Shown: positions 25,194 to 35,762, counted from the stretch's first letter. The stretch is 64,000 bases of DNA from Treponema sp. (GCA_017484285.1 JAFUTH010000006.1:1-64000), one strand, 5' to 3'. A program made the numbers and translations. The notes: generated by a model from the letters alone, not told the origin.

Positions 25194-26360
25194 ATGGCGA
25201 CTTTGGAAGAAGCACAGGAATTGCAGTCATATATGGTAGACCTGCGGAATTATTTTCACGCGCACCCGGAGCTTGGCTTACAAGAATTCAACACTTGCGC
25301 AAAAATCGAAGAAGAACTCAGCACAATCGGCATAAAGCACTTCCGCGTGGGAAAAACAACTGTCATCGCGGAAATTGATTCGCCCAAAAACGGAAAAACA
25401 CTCCTGCTCCGAGCCGACATCGACGCGCTCCCCATTCAAGAAGCGAACGAAGTTCCCTACAAAAGCCAGAATGCGGGAGTCATGCATGCCTGCGGCCACG
25501 ACGGACACACCGCTTCCCTGCTCGGAGCCGCAAAAATCTTGCTCGCGCACAAAAATGACTTTTCAGGAAAACTGCTTCTCGCCTTTCAAGCCGCCGAAGA
25601 AATCGGAAAAGGCGCGCGCGACATCATACAAGCGGGCGTTCTCGACCGCGTTGACCGTTGTTTTGCAGTTCACTTTCAGTCATCGCTCCCCGTCGGCACG
25701 GTCGGAATCAGAAGCGGCGCGGACATGGCAAGCTGCGACCGATTCAAAATCACCGTTCACGGAAAATCAGCCCACATCACCCGCCCCGATGAAGGAATCG
25801 ACGCGCTTTTTATTGCCTCAGCTGTCGCGACAAAGCTCCAGACCGTCGTTTCGCGCCTCGTAAATCCCGCAGAAGGCGCACTGATTGGAGTCGGGCGCAT
25901 TCAGTCGGGCACAAGCTACAACATCATCGCGGGAAATGCCGAGCTTGAAGGCACAATCCGCACATTCACGAAAGAAACAAGGGAAAAACTACAGAAAGCC
26001 GTCACAGAAATCGCAGAAAACGCCGCCCAAGAATACGGCGGAAGCACAGAAATTTTTATTGATGACTTGTGCGACCCGCTCTTCAACGACGAAGAAAGCA
26101 CAAAAGAAGCCGTCGCCTCATCAGAAAAAATCTTCGGGAGCAAAAATGTCATCACTTCCATAGAAAAACGCTTCATGGCAGACAATTTCGCCGATTTTTA
26201 CCGAAAAGCCCCCGGCTGTTATATTCATGTCGGATCATCAGACGGCGAGCGCACACGATTCGACCACCACAATGAGCATTTTGACCTCGCAGAAAGCTCG
26301 CTCCCCTACGCCGCCGCGATTTACGCCCAGTATGCGCTGGATTATTTACGAACGAATTGA
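25194..26360 (+). CDS. M20-family amidohydrolase (N-acyl-amino-acid hydrolase type)
   Basis: 388 residues. The M20D features are present: NYFHAHPELGLQEFNT, LLRADIDALPIQE, the metal-binding block HACGHDGHTASLLGAAKIL, QAAEEIGKGARDI with the catalytic Glu pair, a dimerisation domain with HGKSAHITRPDEGIDAL, and DNFADFY near the end. Such enzymes remove acyl groups from N-acyl-amino acids. It is divergent from the metN operon and shares its control region, which suggests it releases methionine or a related amino acid from an acylated form. Ribosome site CAAGGAG. The stop codon is read from a dispersed repeat. Confidence 0.85.
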   Translation: MATLEEAQELQSYMVDLRNYFHAHPELGLQEFNTCAKIEEELSTIGIKHFRVGKTTVIAEIDSPKNGKTLLLRADIDALPIQEANEVPYKSQNAGVMHACGHDGHTASLLGAAKILLAHKNDFSGKLLLAFQAAEEIGKGARDIIQAGVLDRVDRCFAVHFQSSLPVGTVGIRSGADMASCDRFKITVHGKSAHITRPDEGIDALFIASAVATKLQTVVSRLVNPAEGALIGVGRIQSGTSYNIIAGNAELEGTIRTFTKETREKLQKAVTEIAENAAQEYGGSTEIFIDDLCDPLFNDEESTKEAVASSEKIFGSKNVITSIEKRFMADNFADFYRKAPGCYIHVGSSDGERTRFDHHNEHFDLAESSLPYAAAIYAQYALDYLRTN

Positions 26361-26387
26361 AAACTGAAAACGGAAAGTTGAAAATTA
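26357..26387. repeat. Dispersed AT-rich repeat, GAAAACTGAAAACGGAAA family
   Basis: A single arm of the family also seen at 4553-4626 begins within the M20 stop codon and runs into the next repeat. Confidence 0.55.
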
Positions 26388-26404
26388 AGACGCGGTTGCA
26401 CGCA

Positions 26405-26541
26405 GATAAAAAATAATCCACAGATTACACAGATTTCCACAGATTCACATTTCGTAGTACGAAAGTCCAGCGTATTTTCACCAAAGACTTTCGTTTATCA
26501 AAAACTATAATCTGTGTTTATCGGTGCTAATCTGTGGATAC
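26405..26541. repeat. CACAGATT-type dispersed inverted repeat
   Basis: ATCCACAGATTACACAGATT then TCCACAGATT on the left mirror AATCTGTGTTTATCGGTGCT and AATCTGTGGAT on the right. Between them CGAAAGTC (26460-26467) pairs with GACTTTCG (26486-26493). It lies between convergent genes and resembles the CACAGAG family in construction. Confidence 0.8.
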
Positions 26542-26545
26542 AAAC

Positions 26546-27586
26546 TTAGAATGAGCCTGCAACAGCGACTGCACATGCTACCGTACAGCCGACCATCGGG
26601 TTGTTACCCATGCCCATGAAGCCCATCATCTCGACATGTGCCGGAACAGAGCTTGAGCCTGCAAACTGAGCGTCTGAGTGCATACGACCCAAAGTATCAG
26701 TGAAGCCGTATGAAGCCGGACCTGCCGCCATGTTGTCCGGGTGCAAAGTGCGACCTGTACCGCCGCCAGAAGCGACAGAGAAGTATTTTTTGCCCTGAAG
26801 CAATCGCTCTTTCTTGTAAGTGCCAGCGACCGGGTGCTGGAAGCGAGTCGGGTTCGTAGAGTTTCCTGTGATAGAAACATCGACATCCTCGTGCCACATG
26901 ATTGCAACGCCTTCGCGAACGTCGTCCGCACCGTAGCATTTTACGATGAGGCGGTCAGGGTTCGAGCCATACGGGATTTCTTTGACGACGGTGAGTGCCT
27001 TGTCAGTTCCCTGTCCGTTGAAGTAGTCGAACTTAGTCTGAACATAGGTGAAACCGTTGATTCGAGAAATAATCTGAGCCGCGTCTTTTCCGAGACCGTT
27101 CAAGATAACGCGGAGCTTGTTCTTGCGGACTTTGTTTGCGTTCGCCGCGATTTTGATTGCGCCCTCAGCAGCCGCGAATGACTCGTGACCTGCCAAGAAT
27201 GCGAAGCACTGTGTTTCCTCAGAAAGCAAGCGTGCGCCCAAGTTTCCGTGACCGAGACCGACTTTGCGGTCATCAGCGACAGAACCCGGCAAGCAGAATG
27301 CCTGCAAGCCCTTACCGATGTTAGCGGCAGCCGTTGAGCCAGTTTTGTCGCCCGTTTTTTCCGCCTCTTTGATAGCGATTGCGCTACCCAAGACATACGC
27401 CCATTTTGCGTCTTCAAAACAAATCTGCTGTGTTGACTGACAGATTTCGTACGGGTCAAAGCCACGAGCCTTGCAGAGTTCACGAGCCTCGTTCAAACCG
27501 GCCTCGCCCTCTTTGAATCCATATTCTTTCAGAGCCTTATTCACCTGAGGAATGCGGCCTTCGTAATCTTCAAATAATGTTGCCAT
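26546..27586 (-). CDS. GGGtGRT protein
   Basis: 346 residues. It contains SVASGGGTGRTLHPDNMAAG, the motif the family is named after, plus LGHGNLGARLLSEETQCF and a Met-rich glycine C-terminus (MGFMGMGNNPMVGCTVACAV). No catalytic function has been established to my knowledge. It is 17 bases downstream of a NifU-like gene, an association seen in other anaerobes, so it may receive or use an iron-sulfur cluster; several Cys (CKARGFDPYEICQSTQQICF) could be ligands. Predicted cytoplasmic. Confidence 0.8.
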   Translation of the reverse strand: MATLFEDYEGRIPQVNKALKEYGFKEGEAGLNEARELCKARGFDPYEICQSTQQICFEDAKWAYVLGSAIAIKEAEKTGDKTGSTAAANIGKGLQAFCLPGSVADDRKVGLGHGNLGARLLSEETQCFAFLAGHESFAAAEGAIKIAANANKVRKNKLRVILNGLGKDAAQIISRINGFTYVQTKFDYFNGQGTDKALTVVKEIPYGSNPDRLIVKCYGADDVREGVAIMWHEDVDVSITGNSTNPTRFQHPVAGTYKKERLLQGKKYFSVASGGGTGRTLHPDNMAAGPASYGFTDTLGRMHSDAQFAGSSSVPAHVEMMGFMGMGNNPMVGCTVACAVAVAGSF

Positions 27587-27603
27587 TGTGTATTCCTCCT
27601 ATC

Positions 27604-28305
27604 CTACTCTTTGCGCGGGTCGATGAATTTTACAACGCCCTGATCTTCTGTGATACGACCGTAGTGTGTACGAGCCTTCTCGATTGCTTCTTTCGGGTCA
27701 ACTCCCGCCTTGAGAGCGTCCATGAGCTTACCGAAGTTGATACATTTGTAGCCGACAATCTGGTTGTCTTTGTCAAGCGCAATCTGCTCGACATAGCCTT
27801 CTGTCATTTCGAGGTAGCGAGGACCTGTTTTGCGGGTTGCGAACATCGTTCCGACCTGTGAGCGGAGATTCTTTCCCAAATCTTCAAGAGAAGCGCCGAC
27901 TTTGAGACCGTCTTTTGAGTACGCCGACTGAGTGCGACCGTAGACAATCTGCATGAAAAGTTCGCGCATAGCCGTGTTGATAGCGTCGCATACGAGGTCA
28001 GTGTTCAATGCTTCGAGCAAAGTTTTTCCGATGAGGATTTCAGAAGCCATAGCGGCAGAGTGAGTCATGCCAGAGCAGCCGATTGTTTCGACCAAAGCCT
28101 CTTCGATGATGCCGTTCTTGACATTCAATGAAAGTTTGCATGCGCCCTGTTGTGGTGCACACCAACCGATACCGTGGGTAAATCCCGATACATCTTCAAT
28201 TTTTTTAACCTGAACCCACTCGCCTTCTTCAGGGATTGGGGCCGGACCATGATACGCGCCCTTAGCCAAAGGACACATGTGTTCCACTTCAGCAGTGTAA
28301 GTCAT
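27604..28305 (-). CDS. NifU-like iron-sulfur cluster scaffold protein
   Basis: 233 residues. The NifU_N/IscU-like domain (~35-140) has GWCAPQQGACKLSL, VETIGCSGMTHSAAMASEIL and CDAINTAMRELF; the cysteines at WC, GAC and IGC are the expected cluster ligands. The C-terminal ~90 residues differ from classical IscU, in keeping with a specialised scaffold. Upstream of and co-transcribed with the GGGtGRT gene. Ribosome site AAAGGAGC. A 40-bp element found also before enolase lies ~70 bases upstream. Confidence 0.8.
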   Translation of the reverse strand: MTYTAEVEHMCPLAKGAYHGPAPIPEEGEWVQVKKIEDVSGFTHGIGWCAPQQGACKLSLNVKNGIIEEALVETIGCSGMTHSAAMASEILIGKTLLEALNTDLVCDAINTAMRELFMQIVYGRTQSAYSKDGLKVGASLEDLGKNLRSQVGTMFATRKTGPRYLEMTEGYVEQIALDKDNQIVGYKCINFGKLMDALKAGVDPKEAIEKARTHYGRITEDQGVVKFIDPRKE

Positions 28306-28374
28306 GAAATGCTCCTTTAAAGAGAAATAATTTGAAAGGAACGGACATCTGAAGGAAAACAGGCGAAACGCCCC

Positions 28375-28414
28375 GACTCATTAGCCACAATTAGTCATTT
28401 CCGTAAAGACACCG
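28375..28414. repeat. 40-bp direct repeat, copy 1, with adjoining hairpin
   Basis: GACTCATTAGCCACAAT-T-AGTCATTTCC followed by gtAAAGACAcCG matches 30512-30551 at 36 of 40 positions in the same orientation. GACTcATT and AATtAGTC within it are complementary, and AAAGACA pairs with TGTCTTT just downstream. The two copies flank the clostripain-type peptidase gene. Confidence 0.7.
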
Positions 28415-28476
28415 TTTCTGTCTTTGTAGTAAGAATAATGCGTTTTTAGAGATTTTTCAATCGAAAGAAAGAAAAA

Positions 28477-30384
28477 TCAAGACGAATACGAATACCACAA
28501 CGTGATGACCTCAGCCCACTTCTCAGAGAATCCCGTGTAGTCAAGGTAGTGCGTGACATAATCAGCTTCCTCTAATTGCTGCTTGAAATACGCCACCATA
28601 TACGCCGCATCAAGTGCTGAGAATTCGTGAGATGCAAGCAAGGCATTTCGCAACTCTTCGCACAATTCCTCGTAGGTCGTAGATTTTGGCTCTTCGCCCG
28701 TGAACTGATAAATGTACATCGTCATCATCAGAATGAGAGACGCTTCGCTCTGAACGTTCTGCGTTTCAATCGTAAGACCGTAATGAGGGGCGGTGAGCAC
28801 CGTTGAAACAGAGTCGTCCGTCAAATAGTCGTTTTTCGCCGTCAGGTACATCGTATCGCTCACACTCGTCCATTCTGGAGTCGAGAACGAAGACCAGCCC
28901 CATTCATCATCTTCATCATCGCCATCTTCAAGAACGGTCTCAATGCTCTCGCCGCGCATTCCGCCGTATGCGTACACAATGACAGACTCGAGAGCAGCCT
29001 GCACAGTCTGAGCCGCCGTGCACAAATCCGTGTAGTCGGAGAACTGCGAAAGAATTCCGTCTGTGAAATAGCCGATGTCACTCAGCATGACATACGAACC
29101 GGCATACGTGAGCCCCGCGCATTGAGAAAAATCAGTCTGAGACTGGGCGAGCAAAGTCGTGTACACGCGGCAGAACGCCTCGTCATCTTTTTCAGTGAGC
29201 GAAAGCAACGCGTCCGCAAGGTCATCGATAGCCGTTTTGAGCGAATCAAGGTTCGATTCACTCAACGAGAGGAGCGACATCGTGTACATAGAGCAGCCCG
29301 AAGAAAGCGGCGAGTCAGAGTCATACGCCATCGGCTCATTGTAATTCAGATGGTAATACTCGCTCACGAGCATTTTTCCGAAATCCTCTGCGCTCGACTC
29401 AGCCGTGAGATTTTGAAATGCATGTGAATATTCATGGCTCACGCTCAAATTCGGGGAAGCAACCAGATATGAAGCCACCCCCCGCAAATCATAGGCAATC
29501 TCAACGCTAGACTGCAAGCACACATCCATCCACAAGAGACTCAGCGCGTCGCTTCCCGTGTAGCCGGCACTTTCAAGCGCATCTTTTATATTCTTCGTAG
29601 AAAGCATGCGCTCAGAATTAGCTGCGCTGTCGTCCGCACAGAGCGTGCGAGAAGAAGAAGTCGTGTCCGTGTATTGTTCTTTTCCCGTTCCCGCGCCGTG
29701 GTCACACAGACAGAGAACGACATTTTTTGCCACATAGTGTTTTTTTGCCCACGAGAGAAATTTTGTGAGCGTTGTGACACTGCCCATGTCCGGCTCGTTT
29801 TGGATGCTAGCATCTTTGAGACTCAGCTCCTTTGTATTCGCACCGACGGTAAAGCTCTCCCCGAAAAACGCAGGAAAAGCCTCCCAGGATTCGATAGAGC
29901 CCGCATCGTTCGGGTCGAACTTTGTTTTATCATATACGTAGCCTATTCCAAAGGTCTCGTCAATGATTTCATAGTCCAGGTTGAAATCAGCGCCAAGCTC
30001 GTACAAGGCGGCTAAAGAATGCACATAGCGATTTTCGTATTCACGCGCATCGCTTCTACTCTCGCCGTCCCAAAGCGCGACCATATTCACCGTAGGGCAG
30101 CCATCTTTCGCGCTCCCATCCTCGTTTCGCAAAAGCGAGAGTGAATACTCAGCCTGACGCATGTTCGTGTAGATGTCATCATTCAGATTGTTGTCGGCAT
30201 CGAAATAAAACAAGAAAAGCCAATCACTTTCGTTTTTTGTGATAGTTTCAGAGTCTTTTTTTTCTTTCGATTCGTCCTTTTTTTCGTCGGATGTCGGCTG
30301 AGAGCCTGAATCAGAGCTGTCCGGACAAGCCATAAAGAAAAAGCAGGAAGCGACAAGCGCACACACAAAGAAGATTTTTTTCAT
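28477..30384 (-). CDS. Clostripain-related (C11) cysteine peptidase, lipoprotein
   Basis: 635 residues. A lipoprotein signal (LVASCFFFMAC, lipid attached at Cys20) is followed by a low-complexity Ser/Asp/Lys linker and the peptidase domain. DWLFLFYFDADNNLNDDI is the family start. The catalytic His lies in LCLCDHGAGTG (~228) and the catalytic Cys in LLWMDVCLQSSVEIAYDL (~286), with Asp before Cys as in clostripain. The protein should be held in the envelope and cleave after basic residues; the substrate is unknown. The gene stands alone between two 40-bp direct repeats, as though inserted between the NifU-like operon and enolase. Confidence 0.85.
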   Translation of the reverse strand: MKKIFFVCALVASCFFFMACPDSSDSGSQPTSDEKKDESKEKKDSETITKNESDWLFLFYFDADNNLNDDIYTNMRQAEYSLSLLRNEDGSAKDGCPTVNMVALWDGESRSDAREYENRYVHSLAALYELGADFNLDYEIIDETFGIGYVYDKTKFDPNDAGSIESWEAFPAFFGESFTVGANTKELSLKDASIQNEPDMGSVTTLTKFLSWAKKHYVAKNVVLCLCDHGAGTGKEQYTDTTSSSRTLCADDSAANSERMLSTKNIKDALESAGYTGSDALSLLWMDVCLQSSVEIAYDLRGVASYLVASPNLSVSHEYSHAFQNLTAESSAEDFGKMLVSEYYHLNYNEPMAYDSDSPLSSGCSMYTMSLLSLSESNLDSLKTAIDDLADALLSLTEKDDEAFCRVYTTLLAQSQTDFSQCAGLTYAGSYVMLSDIGYFTDGILSQFSDYTDLCTAAQTVQAALESVIVYAYGGMRGESIETVLEDGDDEDDEWGWSSFSTPEWTSVSDTMYLTAKNDYLTDDSVSTVLTAPHYGLTIETQNVQSEASLILMMTMYIYQFTGEEPKSTTYEELCEELRNALLASHEFSALDAAYMVAYFKQQLEEADYVTHYLDYTGFSEKWAEVITLWYSYSS

Positions 30385-30457
30385 AATTTACGCTCCTATA
30401 CACTCCATGATACAACCAGAACTATACTTTTTCAACATTGTTTTAAGTTTTTTTTCA

Positions 30458-30509
30458 TTGACAGCCGAAAAACAAACCAGTACACTAACTTCTGTTAGAA
30501 TATTCTAAC
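30458..30509 (+). promoter_or_regulatory. Enolase promoter with 16-bp palindromic operator
   Basis: TTGACA (30458-30463), 17 bases, TACACT (30481-30486). GTTAGAATATTCTAAC (30494-30509), a perfect palindrome, covers the expected start of transcription. Its form recalls Fur/PerR-type boxes, but the regulator is unknown. Confidence 0.65.
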
Positions 30510-30511
30510 AT

Positions 30512-31941
<1,430 letters not shown>

Positions 31942-31942
31942 G

Positions 31943-32024
31943 ACCTCATAGAGAGTACGGAGTTCACAGAGAGTCTTTCATAAAAAGAAATCTCTCTGTG
32001 TTCTCTTCCGCTCTGTGAGGAGTC
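31943..32024. repeat. CACAGAG-type dispersed hairpin, copy C
   Basis: CTCATAGAGAG...GTTCACAGAGAG pairs with CTCTCTGTGTTCTC...CTCTGTGAG. It lies between convergent eno and the MATE gene and could act as a terminator for both. Confidence 0.8.
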
Positions 32025-32035
32025 AAAAAAGCGCG

Positions 32036-33379
32036 TTATTTTTCAATCTTCTTCATAATCCACACAAAACTCACCGTGAGGAACACAAACGTGACCACCC
32101 AGCTCATCGGATACGAATAGAAAATGCTCTGGAAGCTGTGGAAGCGCGGAATCTGAAAGAACGTGAAAATGTAGACCATACGAAGACCGCACGCCCCCAC
32201 AAGCGTGACAATCATCGGCATTACGGAGTGCCCCACCCCGCGAATCGCGCTCGCCATGCAGTCCATCATGCCACAGGTGAAATACGTAATCAAAATGACG
32301 CTCAGACGGAGCATTCCCGCCTCAACCACATCGGGGCTTGCAGAATAGAAGCCGAGCAGAGTGCGCCCGAAAAAGAGCGCGGTAAATCCGAGGACAAGCC
32401 CCACGCACGTCACCACGAGTTCCGCAATCACGACAAGCCGCTTGATTCGGTCGAATTTGTGCGCGCCCATGTTCTGCCCCGCGAACGTGAGCGTTCCCTG
32501 CGCAAAACTGTTCATCGAAATGTAAACGAAGCCCTCAATGCTCTGTGCCGCGCTGTTCCCTGCCACCATGACAGCGCCAAAGGAATTCACGCTCGACTGG
32601 ATAATCATGTTCGAGAAGCTGAATAGCATTCCCTGAAAGCCCGCCGGAAGCCCGATTTTTATGATTCGCGGCAAAATTTCGCCGTCAATGCGCAGTTTTT
32701 TGAAGTCAAGGCGGAATTCCTCGTCTTCATGGCAAAGAATGTAAATCACGCACGCCGCACTGAACACCTGGCTCAGCACCGTCGCAAAAGCAACGCCCGC
32801 CACGTCCATATGAAAGCAAATCACGAAAATCAAATTCAGCACAACATTGATGACACCCGCAATCAAAAGAATGTAGAGCGGTCGCTTCGTGTCGCCCTTC
32901 GCCCTGAGCAACGCCGCCCCAAAATTGTACACGACCGTCGCCGTAATTCCGCCAAAAAAGACTTTGAGATAAAGCGTCGAAAGCGGCAAAACATCTTCGG
33001 GAGAAGCCATGAGAATAAGAATCTGACGGGAAAACGCAACACCGACAAGCGTAAGGAGAATGCCGCCAATCACGCTCAAAACCATCGTAGTGTGCACCGT
33101 GCGGTTAAGCTCTTCCTTTTTGCCCGCGCCCAGAAAATTCGCCGCCACGACATTACAGCCCACACCAAGCCCGATAAAAAAATTGACGAGAAGATTCACC
33201 ATTGAAGAAGTAGAGCCGACCGCCGCAAGCGAATTGTCGCCCGCGTAGCGACCGACCACGATAATATCCGCCGCGTTGAAGAGAAGCTGGAGAACGGAAC
33301 TCAAAATGAGCGGAACGGCGAATTTTACCAGCTTGGGAAAAATCGCCCCCGTCGTCATGTCGATTTGATTTTTAGACAT
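32036..33379 (-). CDS. MATE-family efflux transporter
   Basis: 447 residues with twelve predicted membrane helices in two six-helix halves. LVKFAVPLILSSVLQLLFNAADIIVVGRYAG is at the N-terminus in the style of the NorM/DinF-like family, and MLFSFSNMIIQSSVNSFG starts the second half at the equivalent place. These antiporters export cationic compounds by Na+ or H+ exchange. It is the last gene after two small membrane-protein genes on the same strand (15-base gap), with a weak ribosome site. Confidence 0.88.
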   Translation of the reverse strand: MSKNQIDMTTGAIFPKLVKFAVPLILSSVLQLLFNAADIIVVGRYAGDNSLAAVGSTSSMVNLLVNFFIGLGVGCNVVAANFLGAGKKEELNRTVHTTMVLSVIGGILLTLVGVAFSRQILILMASPEDVLPLSTLYLKVFFGGITATVVYNFGAALLRAKGDTKRPLYILLIAGVINVVLNLIFVICFHMDVAGVAFATVLSQVFSAACVIYILCHEDEEFRLDFKKLRIDGEILPRIIKIGLPAGFQGMLFSFSNMIIQSSVNSFGAVMVAGNSAAQSIEGFVYISMNSFAQGTLTFAGQNMGAHKFDRIKRLVVIAELVVTCVGLVLGFTALFFGRTLLGFYSASPDVVEAGMLRLSVILITYFTCGMMDCMASAIRGVGHSVMPMIVTLVGACGLRMVYIFTFFQIPRFHSFQSIFYSYPMSWVVTFVFLTVSFVWIMKKIEK

Positions 33380-33394
33380 GTGCGCTCTGCGTTT

Positions 33395-33910
33395 TTACAA
33401 GAAAAGCACGCGCGGGAAGATGAAGTGCAGCACAGCAGCAATCACACAGAAAATGCCGAGGTACTTGCGCCCGCTCGTGTACATCGTCAGAATCACCTCG
33501 GGAAGCGGAAGTTCAGAATCGCTCCGCTCCTGATACCAGTCGAGCAAGAGCACCGCGCCCGCGGCAATGCCCGCCAAAGCCGGCACTAAGTCGCCGATAA
33601 TGGCAATGTCGTACTGAATCGGTGAGAGCAACTTCATGAGCCCCGTAAGGAACGAGAGAATTCCCACGACGAGCTGCAATGTTTTGTCGCCCAAAAAAGA
33701 AACGGCGGCAGATTTGATACCAGCCGTGCGCACAGGCTTCGTTTTTTCAGAAAGCGCGTCTGCCTCGCCATCAGGATTCAGATCCGCATCAGCATCGGGA
33801 GTGTCGGAAAGCTCTTCCGCCGCCTCCAAACCGTCATCAGCCATCGCATAAATAAAAACAAGACCGGCGACCAGATTCAATAAAATCGACAAAAAATAAA
33901 ATTGAAGCAT
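33395..33910 (-). CDS. Integral membrane protein of unknown function
   Basis: 171 residues with about four membrane helices (MLQFYFLSILLNLVAGLVFI; LQLVVGILSFLTGLMKLL; LVPALAGIAAGAVLLLDW; GIFCVIAAVLHFIFPRVLFL) and an acidic loop rich in Asp/Glu/Ala at ~25-55. No family is recognised. Ribosome site GAGGGA. Between a one-helix protein gene (19-base gap) and the MATE transporter gene, likely one operon. Confidence 0.7.
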   Translation of the reverse strand: MLQFYFLSILLNLVAGLVFIYAMADDGLEAAEELSDTPDADADLNPDGEADALSEKTKPVRTAGIKSAAVSFLGDKTLQLVVGILSFLTGLMKLLSPIQYDIAIIGDLVPALAGIAAGAVLLLDWYQERSDSELPLPEVILTMYTSGRKYLGIFCVIAAVLHFIFPRVLFL

Positions 33911-33929
33911 ATATCCCTCGTGTGTGCGT

Positions 33930-34496
33930 CTAGCGTTTTTCGATTATTGTCTCCAGGCTCGCATAGCTATCGCGGAGCACGCAGACCGCACCGACTTTGA
34001 GTATATCATAATCAGTGAATGTTGTCCTCACGAAGAGCTCATTTCCTTCGTATTTTCCGGCAACCCGGTCTTCCTGAAGCACAGCCCCCTCCGCATCATA
34101 CGCAGTAAACGTCACGGTCACAGGAACGCCATCGGTAAAATCAGCGATTTTCTTTTTGGGTGCGTTTTCGAGTTTGAGACTCGCATAGACCGAATCTTCA
34201 TACGAAAACGCCGACAATACTGCATCGACCCCCGCGAGAGAGCCCGAGCTTTTCTGTGGCCCGAAATAATTCACGAACCAGATGATGCCGAACGCAAACA
34301 CAATCGTGACGAACAGGAGCCGATTCGACTTTGTGTTCACGAGCGATTTAAACAGTCCGCCCTTGTACGGATGGAACTTTCCCGAATAGTAATCCTGTAC
34401 GATTTCAGGAGCATGTTTAAGCCGTTCCGCGCGGTTGTAATGAAAAACCATCTGCTCGTCGTCGCTCCGTGTCTCTTCAATCTTCGAAAAATCCAT
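33930..34496 (-). CDS. Single-helix membrane protein with exported beta domain
   Basis: 188 residues: cytoplasmic part ~1-70 (DEQMVFHYNRAERLKHAPEI), one membrane helix ~72-92 (LLFVTIVFAFGIIWFVNYFG), then a beta-rich domain (GVPVTVTFTAYDAEGAVLQE) that looks immunoglobulin-like. No enzyme motif. The start lacks a ribosome site and follows a short dispersed-repeat fragment. Its place in the operon with a lipoprotein upstream suggests an envelope assembly or sensing role. Confidence 0.65.
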   Translation of the reverse strand: MDFSKIEETRSDDEQMVFHYNRAERLKHAPEIVQDYYSGKFHPYKGGLFKSLVNTKSNRLLFVTIVFAFGIIWFVNYFGPQKSSGSLAGVDAVLSAFSYEDSVYASLKLENAPKKKIADFTDGVPVTVTFTAYDAEGAVLQEDRVAGKYEGNELFVRTTFTDYDILKVGAVCVLRDSYASLETIIEKR

Positions 34497-34513
34497 AGCA
34501 GTTTTGTACCAAA

Positions 34514-34535
34514 ATTTCAGTTTTCAGTTTTTAAT
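34514..34535. repeat. Fragment of the GAAAACTGAAAACGGAAA repeat family
   Basis: TTTCAGTTTTCAGTTTTTAA in the 39-base gap between two minus-strand genes is one arm of the family (reverse orientation). Confidence 0.4.
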
Positions 34536-35750
34536 CTACTGATTTATGAACGATGCCAAGAGCGAATCCGTACGCCACCAGACGACTTCTGCGTTCTCGT
34601 TGCGGACAAAAAGCGCGGAAATAATGCCACTGCCGTTCAGCGAAAGCGCGTAATAAAGGACACGCGAATGATCAACCGAAAGCGCACGCTTGACAATCCG
34701 CTGACCGTCAGGCTGCACCATCTGCACGATAAAGCCCTCTTCGTTCGGTACGATAAAGAAGAACCAGCCGTTCTCCGTGACACCCAAAAAGTCAAACGGA
34801 AGATTGTAGATTTCTTTGGTGAGATTTTCAGTCACCGAATACTCATAGGACGGAATCTCAAGCGGCTCATCATACCGACCGGTCGTGATGTCAAGCGGGC
34901 ACAAAAGCGTGGTGTGATAGTCGATGCCCGACTGAACCTTGAGCTGGGAATCAAGCGAAGCGAGATAGTAGTCCACTTTGACGTACAGTTTGTGCGCGGA
35001 ACAGTCAGGCACGATGTTCTCGATTGAAATATACGCGGGCGCTTCATCTGAATTCTCCAGCGAGAGATGGGGCACTGTGCTCTGCGATACGGGAACTGTG
35101 TACAAGAGAAATCCGTTCGTACTGAACCAGTAGGCGACAAGCCCGTCATTCGTCGTACAGATGACCACCAATTCGTTGTCCTGCGTAGTGTAGATGTTTT
35201 TGACAAAAGGAAAGGGTGTTCCTCCCGGACCTTGCTGTCCGAGGTAGTCAATGAATTTGCCGTTTGAATCGAAGCGGAGCACAACGAACGAAAGCAAGAG
35301 ACGCGCATTTGCGTCTCGTTCCTGCCGCTCGACGGGCAAGGTATCAACCGCATAAATGTATTTTCGAGAATCAACCGCAACCGGACCGAGCGTATTGAAC
35401 GGATACGAAATCGCTTTTTTGGTGGAATTCAAGGCGTTTTTGCCCGCAAACGCGACATCTTTTAAGACCTCATCGTTGTAATACAGACTGAGCAAATCAC
35501 CATACGAGTTGAGTTCAAGGATTTTCCGCGCCTCGCCGTTCGCAATGTAGAAAAAACCGTCGCGCATCGTCACGTAGGTACGCACACTGCCCGTCTTTGC
35601 AAGATCAAACAGATTCAGTTCGTCCTCAAAATTACCGTAATTGAGCGTAAAAAGTGCGTTCTCACTGACCGAATGAACCGAATCAGATTTTGAACAGCCT
35701 AACAAGAAAAGAGCAAGCGCGCACACGGCGCAAAAAAGGATTTTTTTCAT
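34536..35750 (-). CDS. Lipoprotein with predicted beta-propeller repeats
   Basis: 404 residues from the ATG at 35750 (MKKILFCAVCALALFLLGC; lipobox LLGC, Cys19). The mature part is beta-rich with repeats that resemble NHL/propeller blades: GDLLSLYYNDEVLKDVAF, VDSRKYIYAVDTLPVERQER, FDSNGKFIDYLGQQGPGG and TTNDGLVAYWFSTNGFLLYT. Treponemes carry several such lipoproteins of unknown ligand. A terminator from the gene upstream lies right before it, so it needs its own promoter, which I could not place. Confidence 0.72.
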   Translation of the reverse strand: MKKILFCAVCALALFLLGCSKSDSVHSVSENALFTLNYGNFEDELNLFDLAKTGSVRTYVTMRDGFFYIANGEARKILELNSYGDLLSLYYNDEVLKDVAFAGKNALNSTKKAISYPFNTLGPVAVDSRKYIYAVDTLPVERQERDANARLLLSFVVLRFDSNGKFIDYLGQQGPGGTPFPFVKNIYTTQDNELVVICTTNDGLVAYWFSTNGFLLYTVPVSQSTVPHLSLENSDEAPAYISIENIVPDCSAHKLYVKVDYYLASLDSQLKVQSGIDYHTTLLCPLDITTGRYDEPLEIPSYEYSVTENLTKEIYNLPFDFLGVTENGWFFFIVPNEEGFIVQMVQPDGQRIVKRALSVDHSRVLYYALSLNGSGIISALFVRNENAEVVWWRTDSLLASFINQ

Positions 35751-35762
35751 GGGTCTAGCATA

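Noticed and set aside
33924..35027. Long plus-strand open frame of ~367 codons
   Set aside because: It lies opposite the single-helix protein and the lipoprotein gene, which have signal or membrane features, ribosome sites and operon context; its own product is arginine-rich and without a recognisable fold.
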